Shown: positions 12,001 to 24,439, counted from the stretch's first letter. The stretch is DNA of 64,000 nucleotides from Lineus longissimus (GCF_910592395.1 NC_088311.1:13272501-13336500); one strand, 5' to 3'. The notes: generated from the letters alone by a model not told the origin. Numbers and translations: made by a program.

Positions 12001-13084
12001 CATTAGTCCACAATCCTGGGACTTGATGAATTGTCATCATTAAATTGCGTCACCATTGTGTGTATAATGGACCTTAAGCATAAAGACATGCTCTACTCAG
12101 CTAGGCCTAAATGTACCTCAAATACGTCCTTATGTCCTAGGTTTTGATGTATTCGAGCATGTCACCACATGCATATTCATTCCATAAGGGTTTACCCGCT
12201 GGACCAGCTATAGACTATGTTCGTGTTGTGAAGAGCCAGGAATTTTAGTTCCTTGAAAGCCACACCGGTTCATCCAGACATACAATCATGGTTTCTCCCC
12301 GGGATCGAACCCGGGCCCTATTGCGTGGTAGCCAGCAGTGTTAACCACTAGGCTATGAGGCTCCTCATGTCCCCGGTTTCAATGTATCGAGCATGTCATC
12401 AAACGCACACATTCATAAGGCCTCATCCCAGAAGACCAGATGGAGTTTCATGTCAACATGGCCTGTATAATGCACACAAAGCTTTAAAAAGGCCACTCCT
12501 TTAGCTTCAGACATCTACTCAGCTAGGCTTACATGTACCTCGAAGTTGTCTTCATTTCCCCGGTTTGAATATATCGAGCATGTCACCACACGCATAGTCA
12601 TTCATAAGGTCCAGTCCCTTGGACCAGATGGAGTGTCATCGGTAAATTGTGTCACAATGGACTGTTTAATGCAACCGAAGCTTTAGAAAGGCCACTCCTC
12701 TAAGCTGCAGACATCCTTTACTCAGTTAGGCTACGTGTACCACAAAGTTGTCCTCATTTCCCCGCTTTGAATGTATCGAGCATGTTATCACACACACAGT
12801 CATTCATTAGTCTTCAATCCTGGGACTTGATGAAGTGTCATCATTAAATTGCGTCACCATTGTCTGTATAATGGACCTTGAGCATAAAGACATGCTCTAC
12901 TCAGCTAGGCCTAAATGTAATGTCCTAGGTTTTGATGTATTCGAGCATGTCACCACATGCATATTCATTCCATAAGGGTTTACCCGCTGGACCAGGTATA
13001 GACTATGTACGTGTTGTGAAGAGCCAGGAATTTTAGTTCCTTGAAAGCCACACCGGTTCATCCAGAAATACAATCCTGGGTTCT
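9100..13084. repeat. Higher-order repeat unit, copy 1 (~3985 bp)
   Basis: Position-matched variants recur 3985 bp downstream: tRNA cores 9100/13085, 9884/13869 and the B-box-deleted 10686/14671. Two predicted peptides starting at 9631 and 9942 recur with identical sequence at 13616 and 13927. This copy holds two consecutive short monomers (cores at 11882 and 12297). Confidence 0.85.
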
Positions 13085-16000
13085 CCCCGGGATCGAACCC
13101 GGGCCCTAGTGCGTGGTAGCCAGCAGTGTTAACCACTAGGCTATGAGGCTCCTCATGTCCCCGGTTTCAATGTATCGAGCATGTCATCAAACGCACACAT
13201 TCATAAGGCCTCATCCCAGAAGACCAGATGGAGTTTCATGTCAACATGGCCTGTATAATGCACACAAAGCTTTAAAAAGGCCACTCCTTTAGCTTCAGAC
13301 ATCTACTCAGCTAGGCTTACATGTACCTCGAAGTTGTCTTCATTTCCCCGGTTTGAATATATAGAGCATGTCACCACACGCATACAGTCATTCATAAGGT
13401 CCAGTCCCTGGGACCAGATGGAGTGTCATCGGTAAATTGTGTCACAATGGACTGTTTAATGCAACCGAAGCTTTAGAAAGGCCACTCCTCTAAGCTGCAG
13501 ACATCATTTACTCAGTTAGGCTACGTGTACCACAAAGTTGTCCTCATTTCCCCGCTTTGAATGTATCGAGCATGTTATCACACACACAGTCATTCATTAG
13601 TCTTCAATCATTAAATTGCGTGACCATTGTCTGTATAATGGACCTTTAAGCATAAAGACATGCTCTACTCAGCTAGGCCTAAATGTACCTCAAATATGTC
13701 CTTATGTCCTAGGTTTTGATGTATTCGAGCATGTCACCACATGCATATTCATTCCAAAAGGGTTTACCCGCTGGACCAGCTATAGACTATGTACGTGTTG
13801 TGAAGAGCCAGGAATTTTAGTTCCTTGAAAGCCACACCGGTTCATCCAGAAATACAATCATGGGTTCTCCCCGGGATCGAACCCGGGCCCTATTGCGTGG
13901 TAGCCAGCAGTGTTAACCACTAGGCTATGAGGCTCCTCATGTCCTCGGTTTCAATGTATCGAGCATGTCATCAAACGCACACATTCATAAGGCCTCATCC
14001 CAGAAGACCAGATGGAGTTTCATGTCAACATGGCCTGTATAATGCACACAAAGCTTTGGAAAGGCCACTCCTTCAGCTTCAGACATCTACTCAGCTAGGC
14101 TTACATGTACCTCGAAGTTGTCTTCATTTCCCCGGTTTGAATATATCGAGCATGTCACCACACGCATAGTCATTCATAAGGTCCAGTCCCTGGGACCAGA
14201 TGGAGTGTCATCGGTAAATTGTGTCACAATGGACTGTTTAATGCAACCGAAGCTTTAGAAAGGCCACTCCTCTAAGCTGCAGACATCCTTTACTCAGTTA
14301 GGCTACGTGTATCACAAAGTTGTCCTCATTTCCCCGGTTTGAATGTATCGAGCATGTTATCACACACACAGTCATTCATTAGTCTTCAATCCTGGGACTT
14401 GATGAAGTGTCATCATTAAATTGCGTCTCCATTGTCTGTATAATGGACCTTAAGCATAAAGACATGCTCTACTCAGCTAGGCCTAAATGTACCTCAAATA
14501 CGTCCTTATGTCCTAGGTTTTGATGTATTCGAGCATGTCACCACATGCATATTCATTCCATAAGGGTTTACCCGCTGGACCAGCTATAGACTATGTACAT
14601 GTACGTGTTGTGAAGAGCCAGGAATTTTAGTTCCTTGAAAGCCACACCGGTTCATCCAGAAATACAATCATGGGTTCTATTGCGTGGTAGCCAGCAGTGT
14701 TAACCACTAGGCTATGAGGCTCCTCATGTCCCCGGTTTCAATGTATCGAGCATGTCATCAAACGCACACATTCATAAGGCCTCATCCCAGAAGACCAGAT
14801 GGAGTTTCATGTCAACATGGCCTGTATAATGCACACAAAGCTTTAGAAATGCCACTCCTTTAGCTTCAGACATCTACTCAGCTAGGTTTACATGTACCTC
14901 GAAGTTGTCTTCATTTCCCCGGTTTGAATATATCGAGCATGTCACCACACGCATAGTCATTCATAAGGTCCAGTCCCTGGGACCAGATGGAGTGTCATCG
15001 GTAAATTGTGTCACAATGGACTGTTTAATGCAACCGAAGCTTTAGAAAGGCCACTCCTCTAAGCTGCAGACATCCTTTACTCAGTTAGGCTACGTGTACC
15101 ACAAAGTTGTCCTCATTTCCCCGGTTTGAATGTATCGAGCATGTTATCACACACACAGTCATTCATTAGTCCACAATCCTGGGACTTGATGAAGTGTCAT
15201 CATTAAATTGTGTCACCATTGTCTGTATAATGGACCTTAGCATAAAGACATTCTTTACTCTGCTAGGCCTAAAATTTACCTCAAATACGTCCTTATGTCC
15301 TAGGTTTTGATGTATTCGAGCATGTCACCACATGCATATTCATTCCATAAGGGTTTACCCGCTGGACCAGCTATAGACTATGTATGTGTTGTGAAGAGCC
15401 AGGAATTTTAGTTCCTTGAAGGCCACACCGGTTCATCCAGAAATACAATCATGGGTTCTCCCCGGGATCGAACCCGGGCCCTATTGCGTGGTAGCCAGCA
15501 GTGTTAACCACTAGGCTATGAGGCTCCTCATGTCCCCGGTTTCAATGTATCGAGCATGTTATCACACACACAGTCATTCATTAGTCCACAATCCTGGGAC
15601 TTGATGAAGTGTCATCATTAAATTGCGTCACCATTGTCTGTATAATGGACCTTAAGCATAAAGACATGCTCTACTCAGCTAGGCCTAAATGTACCTCAAA
15701 TACGTCCTTATGTCCTAGGTTTTGATGTATTCGAGCATGTCACCACATGCATATTCATTCCATAAGGGTTTACCCGCTGGACCAGCTATAGACTATGTTC
15801 GTGTTGTGAAGAGCCAGGAATTTTAGTTCCTTGAAAGCCACACCGGTTCATCCAGACATACAATCATGGTTTCTCCCCGGGATCGAACCCGGGCCCTATT
15901 GCGTGGTAGCCAGCAGTGTTAACCACTAGGCTATGAGGCTCCTCATGTCCCCGGTTTCAATGTATCGAGCATGTCATCAAACGCACACATTCATAAGGCC

Positions 16001-16662
16001 TCATCCCAGAAGACCAGATGGAGTTTCATGTCAACATGGCCTGTATAATGCACACAAAGCTTTAAAAAGGCCACTCCTTTAGCTTCAGACATCTACTCAG
16101 CTAGGCTTACATGTACCTCGAAGTTGTCTTCATTTCCCCGGTTTGAATATATCGAGCATGTCACCACACGCATAGTCATTCATAAGGTCCAGTCCCTGGG
16201 ACCAGATGGAGTGTCATCGGTAAATTGTGTCACAATGGACTGTTTAATGCAACCGAAGCTTTAGAAAGGCCACTCCTCTAAGCTGCAGACATCCTTTACT
16301 CAGTTAGGCTACGTGTACCACAAAGTTGTCCTCATTTCCCCGCTTTGAATGTATCGAGCATGTTATCACACACACAGTCATTCATTAGTCTTCAATCCTG
16401 GGACTTGATGAAGTGTCATCATTAAATTGCGTCACCATTGTCTGTATAATGGACCTTGAGCATAAAGACATGCTCTACTCAGCTAGGCCTAAATGTAATG
16501 TCCTAGGTTTTGATGTATTCGAGCATGTCACCACATGCATATTCATTCCATAAGGGTTTACCCGCTGGACCAGCTATAGACTATGTACCTGTTGTGAAGA
16601 GCCAGGAATTTTAGTTCCTTGAAAGCCACTCCGGTTCATCCAGAAATACAATCATGGGTTCT
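13085..16662. repeat. Higher-order repeat unit, copy 2 (one short monomer fewer)
   Basis: The order of cores matches copy 1, but only one ~415-bp monomer (core at 15875) follows core 15460, so this copy is ~3578 bp. The pattern is that expected from unequal crossing over that removes or adds exactly one monomer. Confidence 0.8.
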
Positions 16663-19600
16663 CCCCGGGATCGAACCCGGGCCCTATTGCTTGGTAGCCA
16701 GCAGTGTTAACCACTAGGCTATGAGGCTCCTCATGTCCCCGGTTTCAATGTATCGAGCATGTCATCAAACGCACACATTCATAAGGCCTCATCCCAGAAG
16801 ACCAGATGGAGTTTCATGTCAACATGGCCTGTATAATGCACACAAAAGCTTTAGAAAGGCAACTCCTTTAGCTTCAGACATCTACTCAGCTAGGCTTACA
16901 TGTACCTCGAAGTTGTCTTCATTTCCCCGGTTTGAATATATCGAGCATGTCACCACACGCATAGTCATTCATAAGGTCCAGTCCCTGGGACCAGATGGAG
17001 TGTCATCGGTAAATTGTGTCACAATGGACTGTTTAATGCAACCGAAGCTTTAGAAAGGCCACTCCTCTAAGCTGCAGACATCCTTTACTCAGTTTGGCTA
17101 CGTGTATCACAAAGTTGTCCTCATTTCCCCGCTTTGAATGTATCGAGCATGTTACACACACACAGTCATTCATTAGTCTTCAATCCTGGGACTTGATGAA
17201 GTGTCATCATTAAATTGCGTCACCATTGTCTGTATAATGGACCTTAAGCATAAAGACATGCTCTACTCAGCTAGGCCTAAATGTACCTCAGATACGTCCT
17301 TATGTCCTAGGTTTTGATGTATTCGAGCATGTCACCACATGCATATTCATTCCATAAGGGTTTACCCGCTGGACCAGCTATAGACTATGTACGTGTTGTG
17401 AAGAGCCAGGAATTTTAGTTCCTTGAAAGCCACACCGGTTCATCCAGAAATACAATCATGGGTTCTCCCCGGGATCGAACCCGGGCCCTATTGCGTGGTA
17501 GCCAGCAGTGTTAACCACTAGGCTATGAGGCTCCTCATGTCTCCGGTTTCAATGTATCGAGCATGTTATCACACACACAGTCATTCATTAGTCCACAATC
17601 CTGGGACTTGATGAAGTGTCATCATTAAATTGCGTCACCATTGTCTGTATAATGGACCTTAAGCATAAAGACATGCTCTACTCAGCTAGGCCTAAATGTA
17701 CCTCAAATACGTCCTTATGTCCTAGGTTTTGATGTATTCGAGCATGTCACCACATGCATATTCATTCCATAAGGGTTTACCCGCTGGACCAGCTATAGAC
17801 TATGTACGTGTTGTGAAGAGCAAGGAATTTTAGTTCCTTGAAAGCCACACCGGTTCATCCAGAAATACAATCATGGGTTCTCCCCGGGATCGAACCCGGG
17901 CCCTATTGCGTGGTAGCCAGCAGTGTTAACCACTAGGCTATGAGGCTCCTCATGTCCCCGGTTTCAATGTATCGAGCATGTTATCACACACACAGTCATT
18001 CATTAGTCCACAATCCTGGGACTTGATGAAGTGTCATCATTAAATTGCGTCACCATTGTCTGTATAATGGACCTTAAGCATAAAGACATGCTCTACTCAG
18101 CTAGGCCTTAATGTACCTCAAATACGTCCTTATGTCCTAGGTTTTGATGTATTCGAGCATGTCACCACATGCATATTCATTCCATAAGGGTTTACCCGCT
18201 GGACCAGCTATAGACTATGTACGTGTTGTGAAGAGCCAGGAATTTTAGTTCCTTGAAAGCCACACCGGTTCATCCAGAAACACAATCATGGGTTCTCCCC
18301 GGGATCGAACCCGGGCCCTATTGCGTGGTAGCCAGCAGTGTTAACCACTAGGCTATGAGGCTCCTCATGTCCCCGGTTTCAATGTATCGAGCATGTCATC
18401 AAACGCACACATTCATAAGGGCTCATCTCAGAAGACCAGATGGAGTTTCATGTCAACATGGCCTGTATAATGCACACAAAGCTTTAGCTTTAGAAAGGCC
18501 ACTCCTTTAGCTTCAGACATCTACTCAGCTAGGCTTACATGTACCTCGAAGTTGTCTTTATTTCCCCGGTTTGAATATATCGAGCATGTCACCACACGCA
18601 TAGTCATTCATAAGGTCCAGTCCCTGGGACCAGATGGAGTGTCATTGGTAAATTGTGTGGACTGTTTAATGCAACCGAAGCTTTAGAAAGGCCACTCCTC
18701 TAAGCTGGAGACATCCTTTACTCAGTTAGGCTACGTGTACCACAAAGTCGTCCTCATTTCCCCACTTTAAATGTATCGAGCATGTTATCACACACACAGT
18801 CATTCATTAGTCCACAATCCTGGAAAGTGAAGTGTCATCATTAAATGAAGTGTCATCATTAAATTCGGTCACCATTGGCTGTATAATGGACCTTTAAGCA
18901 TAAAGACATGCTCTACTCAGCTAGGCCTAAATGTACCTAAAAGTCCTAGGTTTTGATGTATTCGAGCATGTCACCACATGCATATTCATTCCATAAGGGT
19001 TTACCCTTAGGACCAGCTTTAGACTATGTACGTGTTGTGAAGAGCCAGGAATTTTAGTTCCTTGAAAGCCACGCCGGTTCATCCAGAAATACAATCCTGG
19101 GTTCTCCCCGGGCCCTATTGCGTGGTAGCCAGCAGTGTTAACCACTAGGCTATGAGGCTCCTCATGTCCCCGGTTTGAATGTATCGAGCATGTTATCACA
19201 CACACAGTCATTCATAGTCCTTCTAAGTCATTCATTGTCTGTATAATGGACCTTTAAGCATAAAGACATGCGTCACCATTGTCTGTATAAAGGACCTTTA
19301 AGCATAAAGACATGCTCTACTCAGCTAGGCCTAAATGTACCTAAAAGTCCTAGGTTTCGATGTATTCGAGCATGTCACCACATGCATATTCATTCCATAA
19401 GGGTTTACCCGCTGGACCAGCTATAGACTATGTACGTGTTGTGAAGAGCCAGGAATTTTAGTTCCTTGAAAGCCACGCCGGTTCATCCAGAAATACAATC
19501 CTGGGTTCTCCCCGGGCCCTATTGCGTGGTAGCCAGCAGTGTTAACCACTAGGCTATGAGGCTCTCATGTCCCCGGTTTCAATGTATCGAGCATGCAATC

Positions 19601-19880
19601 ATATGCACACATTCATAAGGCCTCATCCCAGAGACCAGATGGAGTTTCATCGGTAAATTGTGTCACAATGGACTGTTTAATGCAACCGAAGCTTTAGAAA
19701 GGCCACTCCTTTAGCTTTAGTCATGCTCTACTCAGTTAGAACTACATGAACCTCGAAGTTGTCTTCATGTCCCCTGTTTGAATATATCGAGCCTGTCACC
19801 ACACGCACAATTATTCATAAGGCCTCATCCCTGGGACCAGATGGAGTGTCATCGGTAAATTGTGTCAACATGGCCTGTAA

Positions 19881-20777
19881 TATTATAATTCTCTACCACA
19901 CAAGAAAATCGTGACACAGATGAGGACTTGTTGCACCCGCAATAGGGCTACTATCCATACATTGTGCTATGTACACTAGGATGCGTATACAGTACAACGG
20001 GGGGGGGGAGGATTTACGACTACCATAGCATACAAGGTAGGTACAGGGGATCAGGGGTCCGTAAATTAGGGATTGGTACGTACGTACTTAATTGATACTC
20101 CCTTAAACAACGACAAATTCAACAGAAGAAGGAACTTAGATTTGAATTCAATGGTTTATTTTAAAAATCCAAATCTTCTGATAACAAAACTAGAAATTTG
20201 ATAGCCCCCACTGGCCCACACAGTTCACGTATGGAGGAGTGAAGTCTATTCCCGTTTCGCGGATGATCTATTTTGGGACAAACACGCTCGCGCTTTCTCA
20301 AAATCACACGCTCAGTAACATTTAAACATCACCCTAACCTTTTCAGATGGGCAGGATGGATCATCGATAAGCATTTAAGGCTATTCCTTTATTTTATTCC
20401 TTCATTCAACCATGTCAACCGTCGTTCTTTGCTCAAAATACTCGACAGTTCGCCACTTCGGCAAAGAGACACCGCCGCCATGATGCATGAGGATATGACG
20501 TCACCATTACGGGGCAGAGCTTATGCTAATATACGCGTGCTTGACAGAATCGTGCCGGAGATTTGAAAGCAAATCAGAAAATAGGCGCATAAAAACGCTT
20601 CAGTCATCAAAATTATCCGAATTTCGAAAAAATCTTTGCCAGGTGCACTAGATCGAGTTTAGTTTGATGGGACAGGGGTGACAGTTTTTCAGTTGAAATA
20701 GCAGTTTTGCTGGACTACCTCCATAATATAACCTGGGAAGAATGCAGAAGCCTAGTACCTTCTCCTAGTAATCTCAA
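19881..20777. other. Unassigned sequence with a CpG-richer patch
   Basis: No gene is recognised. A nine-to-ten-base G run lies near 20000. Between about 20220 and 20580 the sequence is richer in CpG than its surroundings and holds a CRE-like palindrome (TGACGTCA, near 20497). It could be a small promoter region, but no exon can be tied to it; the 97-residue frame at 20273 resembles nothing I know. Confidence 0.35.
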
Positions 20778-20812
20778 TATAGACCCCACATTTGTTGAAT
20801 GTGGGGTCTATA
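20778..20812. repeat. Perfect 15-bp hairpin
   Basis: Arms TATAGACCCCACATT and AATGTGGGGTCTATA are perfectly complementary around a 5-base loop (TGTTG). No T-run follows, so there is no reason to call a terminator. Confidence 0.9.
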
Positions 20813-21020
20813 ATGAGCCAACAAACATTGTACATAATCATTTTACTTCAACAAGTAGGAATATTACTAGACAACAGGGTAAGTTGGGGTAATTCTGGCA
20901 CCCAAATCAGCCACAGCGTTTAAAAAAATCTCTGGAAAAAAACTGTAGCCTCGGAGCCAACCAAAAACATGATTTTCAGGTAGTGCTGCCATCTAGCAAC
21001 AGAAATTTCCTGATTTCATG

Positions 21021-21238
21021 GTTATTTCAGTGCACTTAAAAGCACATAGGAGTCATTCTAAAAATTGGTGATGGAGGCCATAAATGTGCGGGGTAAATTC
21101 GTTCATCTTGTTAAGATTGGCCTGGAAATATATTTCAGTGCACTTAAAAGCACATAGGAGTCATTCTAAAAATTTGTGATGGAGGCCATAAATGTACGGG
21201 GTAAATTCGTTCATCTTGTTAAGACGAGAGCACATGCC
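21021..21238 (+). repeat. Tandem duplication, ~108 bp
   Basis: The block from ATTTCAGTGCACTTAAAAGC to CATCTTGTTAAGA occurs twice, with copies starting 108 bases apart (21024 and 21132) and almost no differences. A shorter word, GAGCACATGCC, is also repeated nearby (21227 and 21279). Confidence 0.85.
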
Positions 21239-21559
21239 AATTGGCCTGGAAATAAACTTAATGGCCTGCAACAGACGAGAGCACATGCCGCTTCATGTGG
21301 CATATTAAAATATCAATTTGAGCCCCATGAATGAGTGAGATACGTACCATCAGTGAGATACGTATTCGCATCCAGGAGATAGGAATTTATGGATATAACT
21401 GTGCCTATTACAGGATCGGGAATGTGTGCTTTGCTTGTTTTGTTCAGTAGAGCAGCACAACCCTACACTCTTCACTTCAATTATCTAATAGAATGCATCC
21501 TACTAAATGACATGCAGCATCAGGCAGATTTCACAGACTTAGCACACAATCACATCATT

Positions 21560-22103
21560 AATTAGCTGCATTTAGGTCAGCAGTTATAATGGACGGAAAG
21601 TTTGCATCAATGTTACTCACAATGAAACAATATTGATTTCAAAGATATCAGAATTATGATATATAACTTCAAATAAGCTACATAGGTTGGGAGAAAAAAT
21701 GGACGGCAATTCCTTAAAGTATGGACAGTTACAAAAAGTGCGTATTAAACTTACGCACAATCAAACAATATTGACTTGAAAGAATTTAGAATGTTACTTC
21801 AAATCAACAATATGTAGGTCACAAGTTATAATGGAAGAACATTCCGTAAGATAAGAATGTTTCAAAAAGTGTGTATGAAACTTGCACCCAATTTAATCAA
21901 TGGTCTCAAGATTACTTGACTTCAATTCCGCTAAATGTAGATCAGCAGTTATAATGGACGGAAATTCCTTGTATGGACAGTTACAAAACGTGTTTATCAA
22001 ACTAACGCACAATCAAACAATGCCTCAAAGAATTCAGAACTTCAATTCTACATGTATGTCACCAGTTATAATGGACGGAAATCCTCAGTATGAAGAGTTA
22101 CAA
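21560..22103 (+). repeat. Minisatellite, ~120-bp unit, left part
   Basis: About five diverged copies share CAGTTATAATGGACGGAAAT, then GGACAGTTACAAAA, GTGTATCAAAC and AATCAAACAAT. Copies begin near 21573, 21695, 21815, 21937 and 22056. The last copy is cut within its GTTACAAAA tract by the element at 22104. Confidence 0.8.
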
Positions 22104-22906
22104 TGAAATGGCCCATGGACCATGTGCTCACCTGTTGTCCAATGACGTAAACAGGACAGAAACACCATCGGACCATAATCATGGTTAACTTTGTAACCAA
22201 TTTGAGGTATGTAGCTGAAGTGGTTACAAAACATGCCACAGTTGGTTCACTTTTGACGTTTAGTCCCCTGGTGGCCAAACCATGAATCATAAAAGGCCTC
22301 AATTAAGTTTCTGAGTAGGGGTCACTCGGGGGTACATTTACATCACTGACCCTTGTGACCTTGAAAAGTAGGTAAAATACAAAAACACAGGATATTCGAT
22401 GTACCATTGCTAGAAGCATGTACAATTTTTTTTTTTCAAATTTTCGACAGCTATTGAGGGAGCAATCGCATATTTTTACTTTTGACGGTTGGCCCCGATA
22501 GCCAAACCATGAATCATAAAAGGCCGCAATTCGGTCTCTGAGTAAGGGTCCCCTGGGGTACATATGTACCAAGTTTGAGATCTCTGGCTAGAGCACTTTA
22601 CAAAACGTGCAGTGGTTGTCCCAACGGCAGTCCCGTCGGACGACAAGGACCCCTATGACCTTGAAAAGTAGGTCAAATCATAAACCCGGAGGATATGTGA
22701 AGTAGCACCTACCATATTTTTTTTCAAAGTTTTCCGACCAGTATCAATGGAGCAGTCCCATATTTTTGCCGGAATGTGGTCCCTGAGTAGCAGTGAATTT
22801 CACCCAGGGGTACACGTGAGTTCAGTAGCTTTAGTGGTAACGAAACGTGCCACTAGTGTTTAACGATGACGGACACTGCGTGATTGTAAAGGTTCACAGG
22901 TGAGCC
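22104..22906 (+). mobile_element. Non-autonomous Helentron-like element, copy 1
   Basis: The element sits inside the minisatellite, splitting GTTACAAAA between its A residues. The 5' end is TGAAATGGCCCATGG followed by GTGCTCACC; the 3' end is a hairpin (GGTTCAC...GTGAGCC). The inverted pair CTCACC/GGTGAG acts like the subterminal inverted repeats of Helentrons. Insertion in an A/T run without a clear target duplication also fits. The interior holds diverged ~300-bp modules (ATGAATCATAAAAGGCC, GTGACCTTGAAAAGTAGGT). No coding capacity. The same ends are found at 24440, 25303 and 32074, and the same 3' end at 30448 and 26265. Confidence 0.7.
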
Positions 22907-23225
22907 AAAACGTGTGTATCAAACTGAAAAAATAATCTAACAATATTGATTAAGAATTCATAATACAACTTCAAATCAGCTATATGTAGGTCATAATTAT
23001 AATGGACAGAAACTACGTAAATATGAACAGTTACAAAAAATGTGCTTCGAACTTGTTGCGCCGAATCAAACAATGGCTTCAAAGAATTCTGATTAATTTC
23101 AACTTCAACAGCTTCTTGTAGGTCACCAACATGTGGACAACATAATGGACAAAAATTCTGTAAATATGAACTGTTACAAAAAGTGTGTATCAAACTTATG
23201 CACGATCAAAAATATTGATTTTTAA
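22907..23225 (+). repeat. Minisatellite, ~120-bp unit, right part
   Basis: The interrupted copy resumes with AAAACGTGTGTATCAAACTG, followed by two more diverged copies (near 22983 and 23113). The reading continues the unit exactly where it stopped at 22103. Confidence 0.78.
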
Positions 23226-23942
23226 GACTTCAAATGTTCATTGTTGTCAAGTCTGCCCCTTTTTCTCTCATTAGGTTTCTACTCCCCTTGAACACGAGTC
23301 CAAGAAAAGCATGGGCCTAATACCCCAACGCCAAACAATAGGGCTGGAGGGTATTAGCACCATACCGGCTTTCATCAAAGAGGGCCAACAGGCAAGATAT
23401 ACAAACAGGCCTTCCCATTATTGCTGTAAAATCATTATTTTTCAGTCAATTTTAAAATCTAAAAGATCTGTTTGTAATACAAATACATTTGTAAGCCAAC
23501 TGTCTCCTTTCCTGAAGCGACGCTGCACAATATTTTACTTTTTATTTCTTTAATGGGTAGGAATTATTTCCTAATACACAATCTGAATGGCTAATCCCCA
23601 AGAGTCAGGAGGCAAATCAACATAAAATGGACCCGCTTCAGGGCCTTGAAGTGGGGAAAAATCATCAAGGGCAGAGAAACGTAATGCTGATGAAAGGGTG
23701 TCATATTAAATTGACTAGTTACATGAAACAAGTGTCAAAGCAGAAAGAAAAAGAAACACCAATATCGAATTCACTTATTTGTACACGATTTCCTGCAAAT
23801 CAGTGAAAAAACATGGGAAAACCTTGTGGTGAATCGTCAACAAATTCGGACACAGTTGATGGATAATGGGAATTACAAATACAGGTAGCTAATATTGGCT
23901 CATATAAACGAAGGAATGAGATTAGTACAGAAAAATGAAGTT
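23226..23942. other. No gene recognised
   Basis: Ordinary A/T-rich sequence. Short reading frames are present but have no recognisable domain, repeat or splice context. Confidence 0.4.
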
Positions 23943-24014
23943 GCCTTGCCTGGGATTCGAACAACAGATCTTTGGATTGCCGGTCCACTGCTCTACCAGC
24001 CGAGCTATCGAGGT
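23943..24014 (-). tRNA. tRNA-like sequence, probably a pseudogene
   Basis: On the minus strand there is a good A box (TAGCTCGGCTGGTAGAGC, a perfect GCTC/GAGC D stem) and a B box (TGTTCGAATCCC). The anticodon stem pairs four of five (GTGGA/TCCAA), with GGC at the anticodon position but C instead of U at position 33. The acceptor stem pairs only about four of seven and the T stem is mismatched. This is a decayed tRNA gene or the head of a tRNA-derived SINE rather than a working tRNA-Ala. Confidence 0.5.
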
Positions 24015-24174
24015 TCCCCGACTTTCTGTACTGTGTGACACCATATTATAGAGCACATTACAGTTGGGTCGGGTTTTAGTCTGCATTTTCGGTCCACCCG
24101 AGCAGTCGTGATTATACAACCAAGGACCTCCAGCCTGGTATTAATTAAATCTGGTCACCACCAGAGCTTATTGT

Positions 24175-24398
24175 TTAAAACAATCTTTTTCGTTCTTGGT
24201 GACGTTTTGATGTTGTAACTTTATTCTTTATGAAATACTTGACATCTCTCCAGGTTCTGGTCTTCAAGTCCGGCTCCTTGGCCTTGCATTGCTCAATTTG
24301 TAGTTTGCCTGGCAGTCGCTCTAGCAATATATTCTTCTGAAAGTGTCGCATTACAGCAGCTGCTTCTTCATAAGACCATGGGCGCCGTTTTGGTAAGG
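24175..24398 (-). CDS. Terminal exon with Myb/SANT-like sequence
   Basis: A clean acceptor (CTTTTACAG) precedes 24398. The exon reads ALPKRRPWSYEEAAAVMRHF, then VPGK-like LPGKLQIEQCKAKEP and RTWRDVKYFIKNK, and ends at a stop at 24175. This pattern (RxxWxxEE...V..H.......PGK..I..C....P.L..R.W..VK..V.N) recurs at the C-terminus of many uncharacterised invertebrate and fish proteins, usually in transposon-like contexts; its role is not known to me. No upstream exon is identified, so it may be an isolated exon. Confidence 0.45.
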
Positions 24399-24439
24399 CT
24401 GTAAAAGGTTTACACATCAATTATAATTTTTATGGAAAA

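Larger units (their letters stand above)
7508..19880. repeat. Satellite array, right segment, with higher-order structure
   Basis: About 12.4 kb continue the same tandem family. tRNA-like cores are spaced 782-804 bp (four subunits) or ~414 bp (two subunits). The spacing series from 9100 is 784, 802, 782, 414, 415, 788 and then repeats as 784, 802, 791, 415, 788, showing a higher-order repeat. Variants such as the B-box-deleted core and the inserted TACATG in GTACATGTACGTG recur at the same place in each higher-order copy. Copies degrade toward the right edge (18800-19880), where short duplications (18827-18860, 19230-19310) and truncated cores appear. Confidence 0.9.

Noticed and set aside
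9631-14169. Two pairs of identical predicted peptides (70 and 80 residues)
   Set aside because: The identity comes from the 3985-bp higher-order repeat, not from conserved genes.
785-19570. A cluster of functional tRNA genes
   Set aside because: The T loop lacks one base, the D and anticodon stems pair poorly and six copies have lost the B box.
526-19880. CRISPR-like array of repeats and spacers
   Set aside because: Units are hundreds of bases long, spacers are themselves repeated, and the sequence is eukaryotic.
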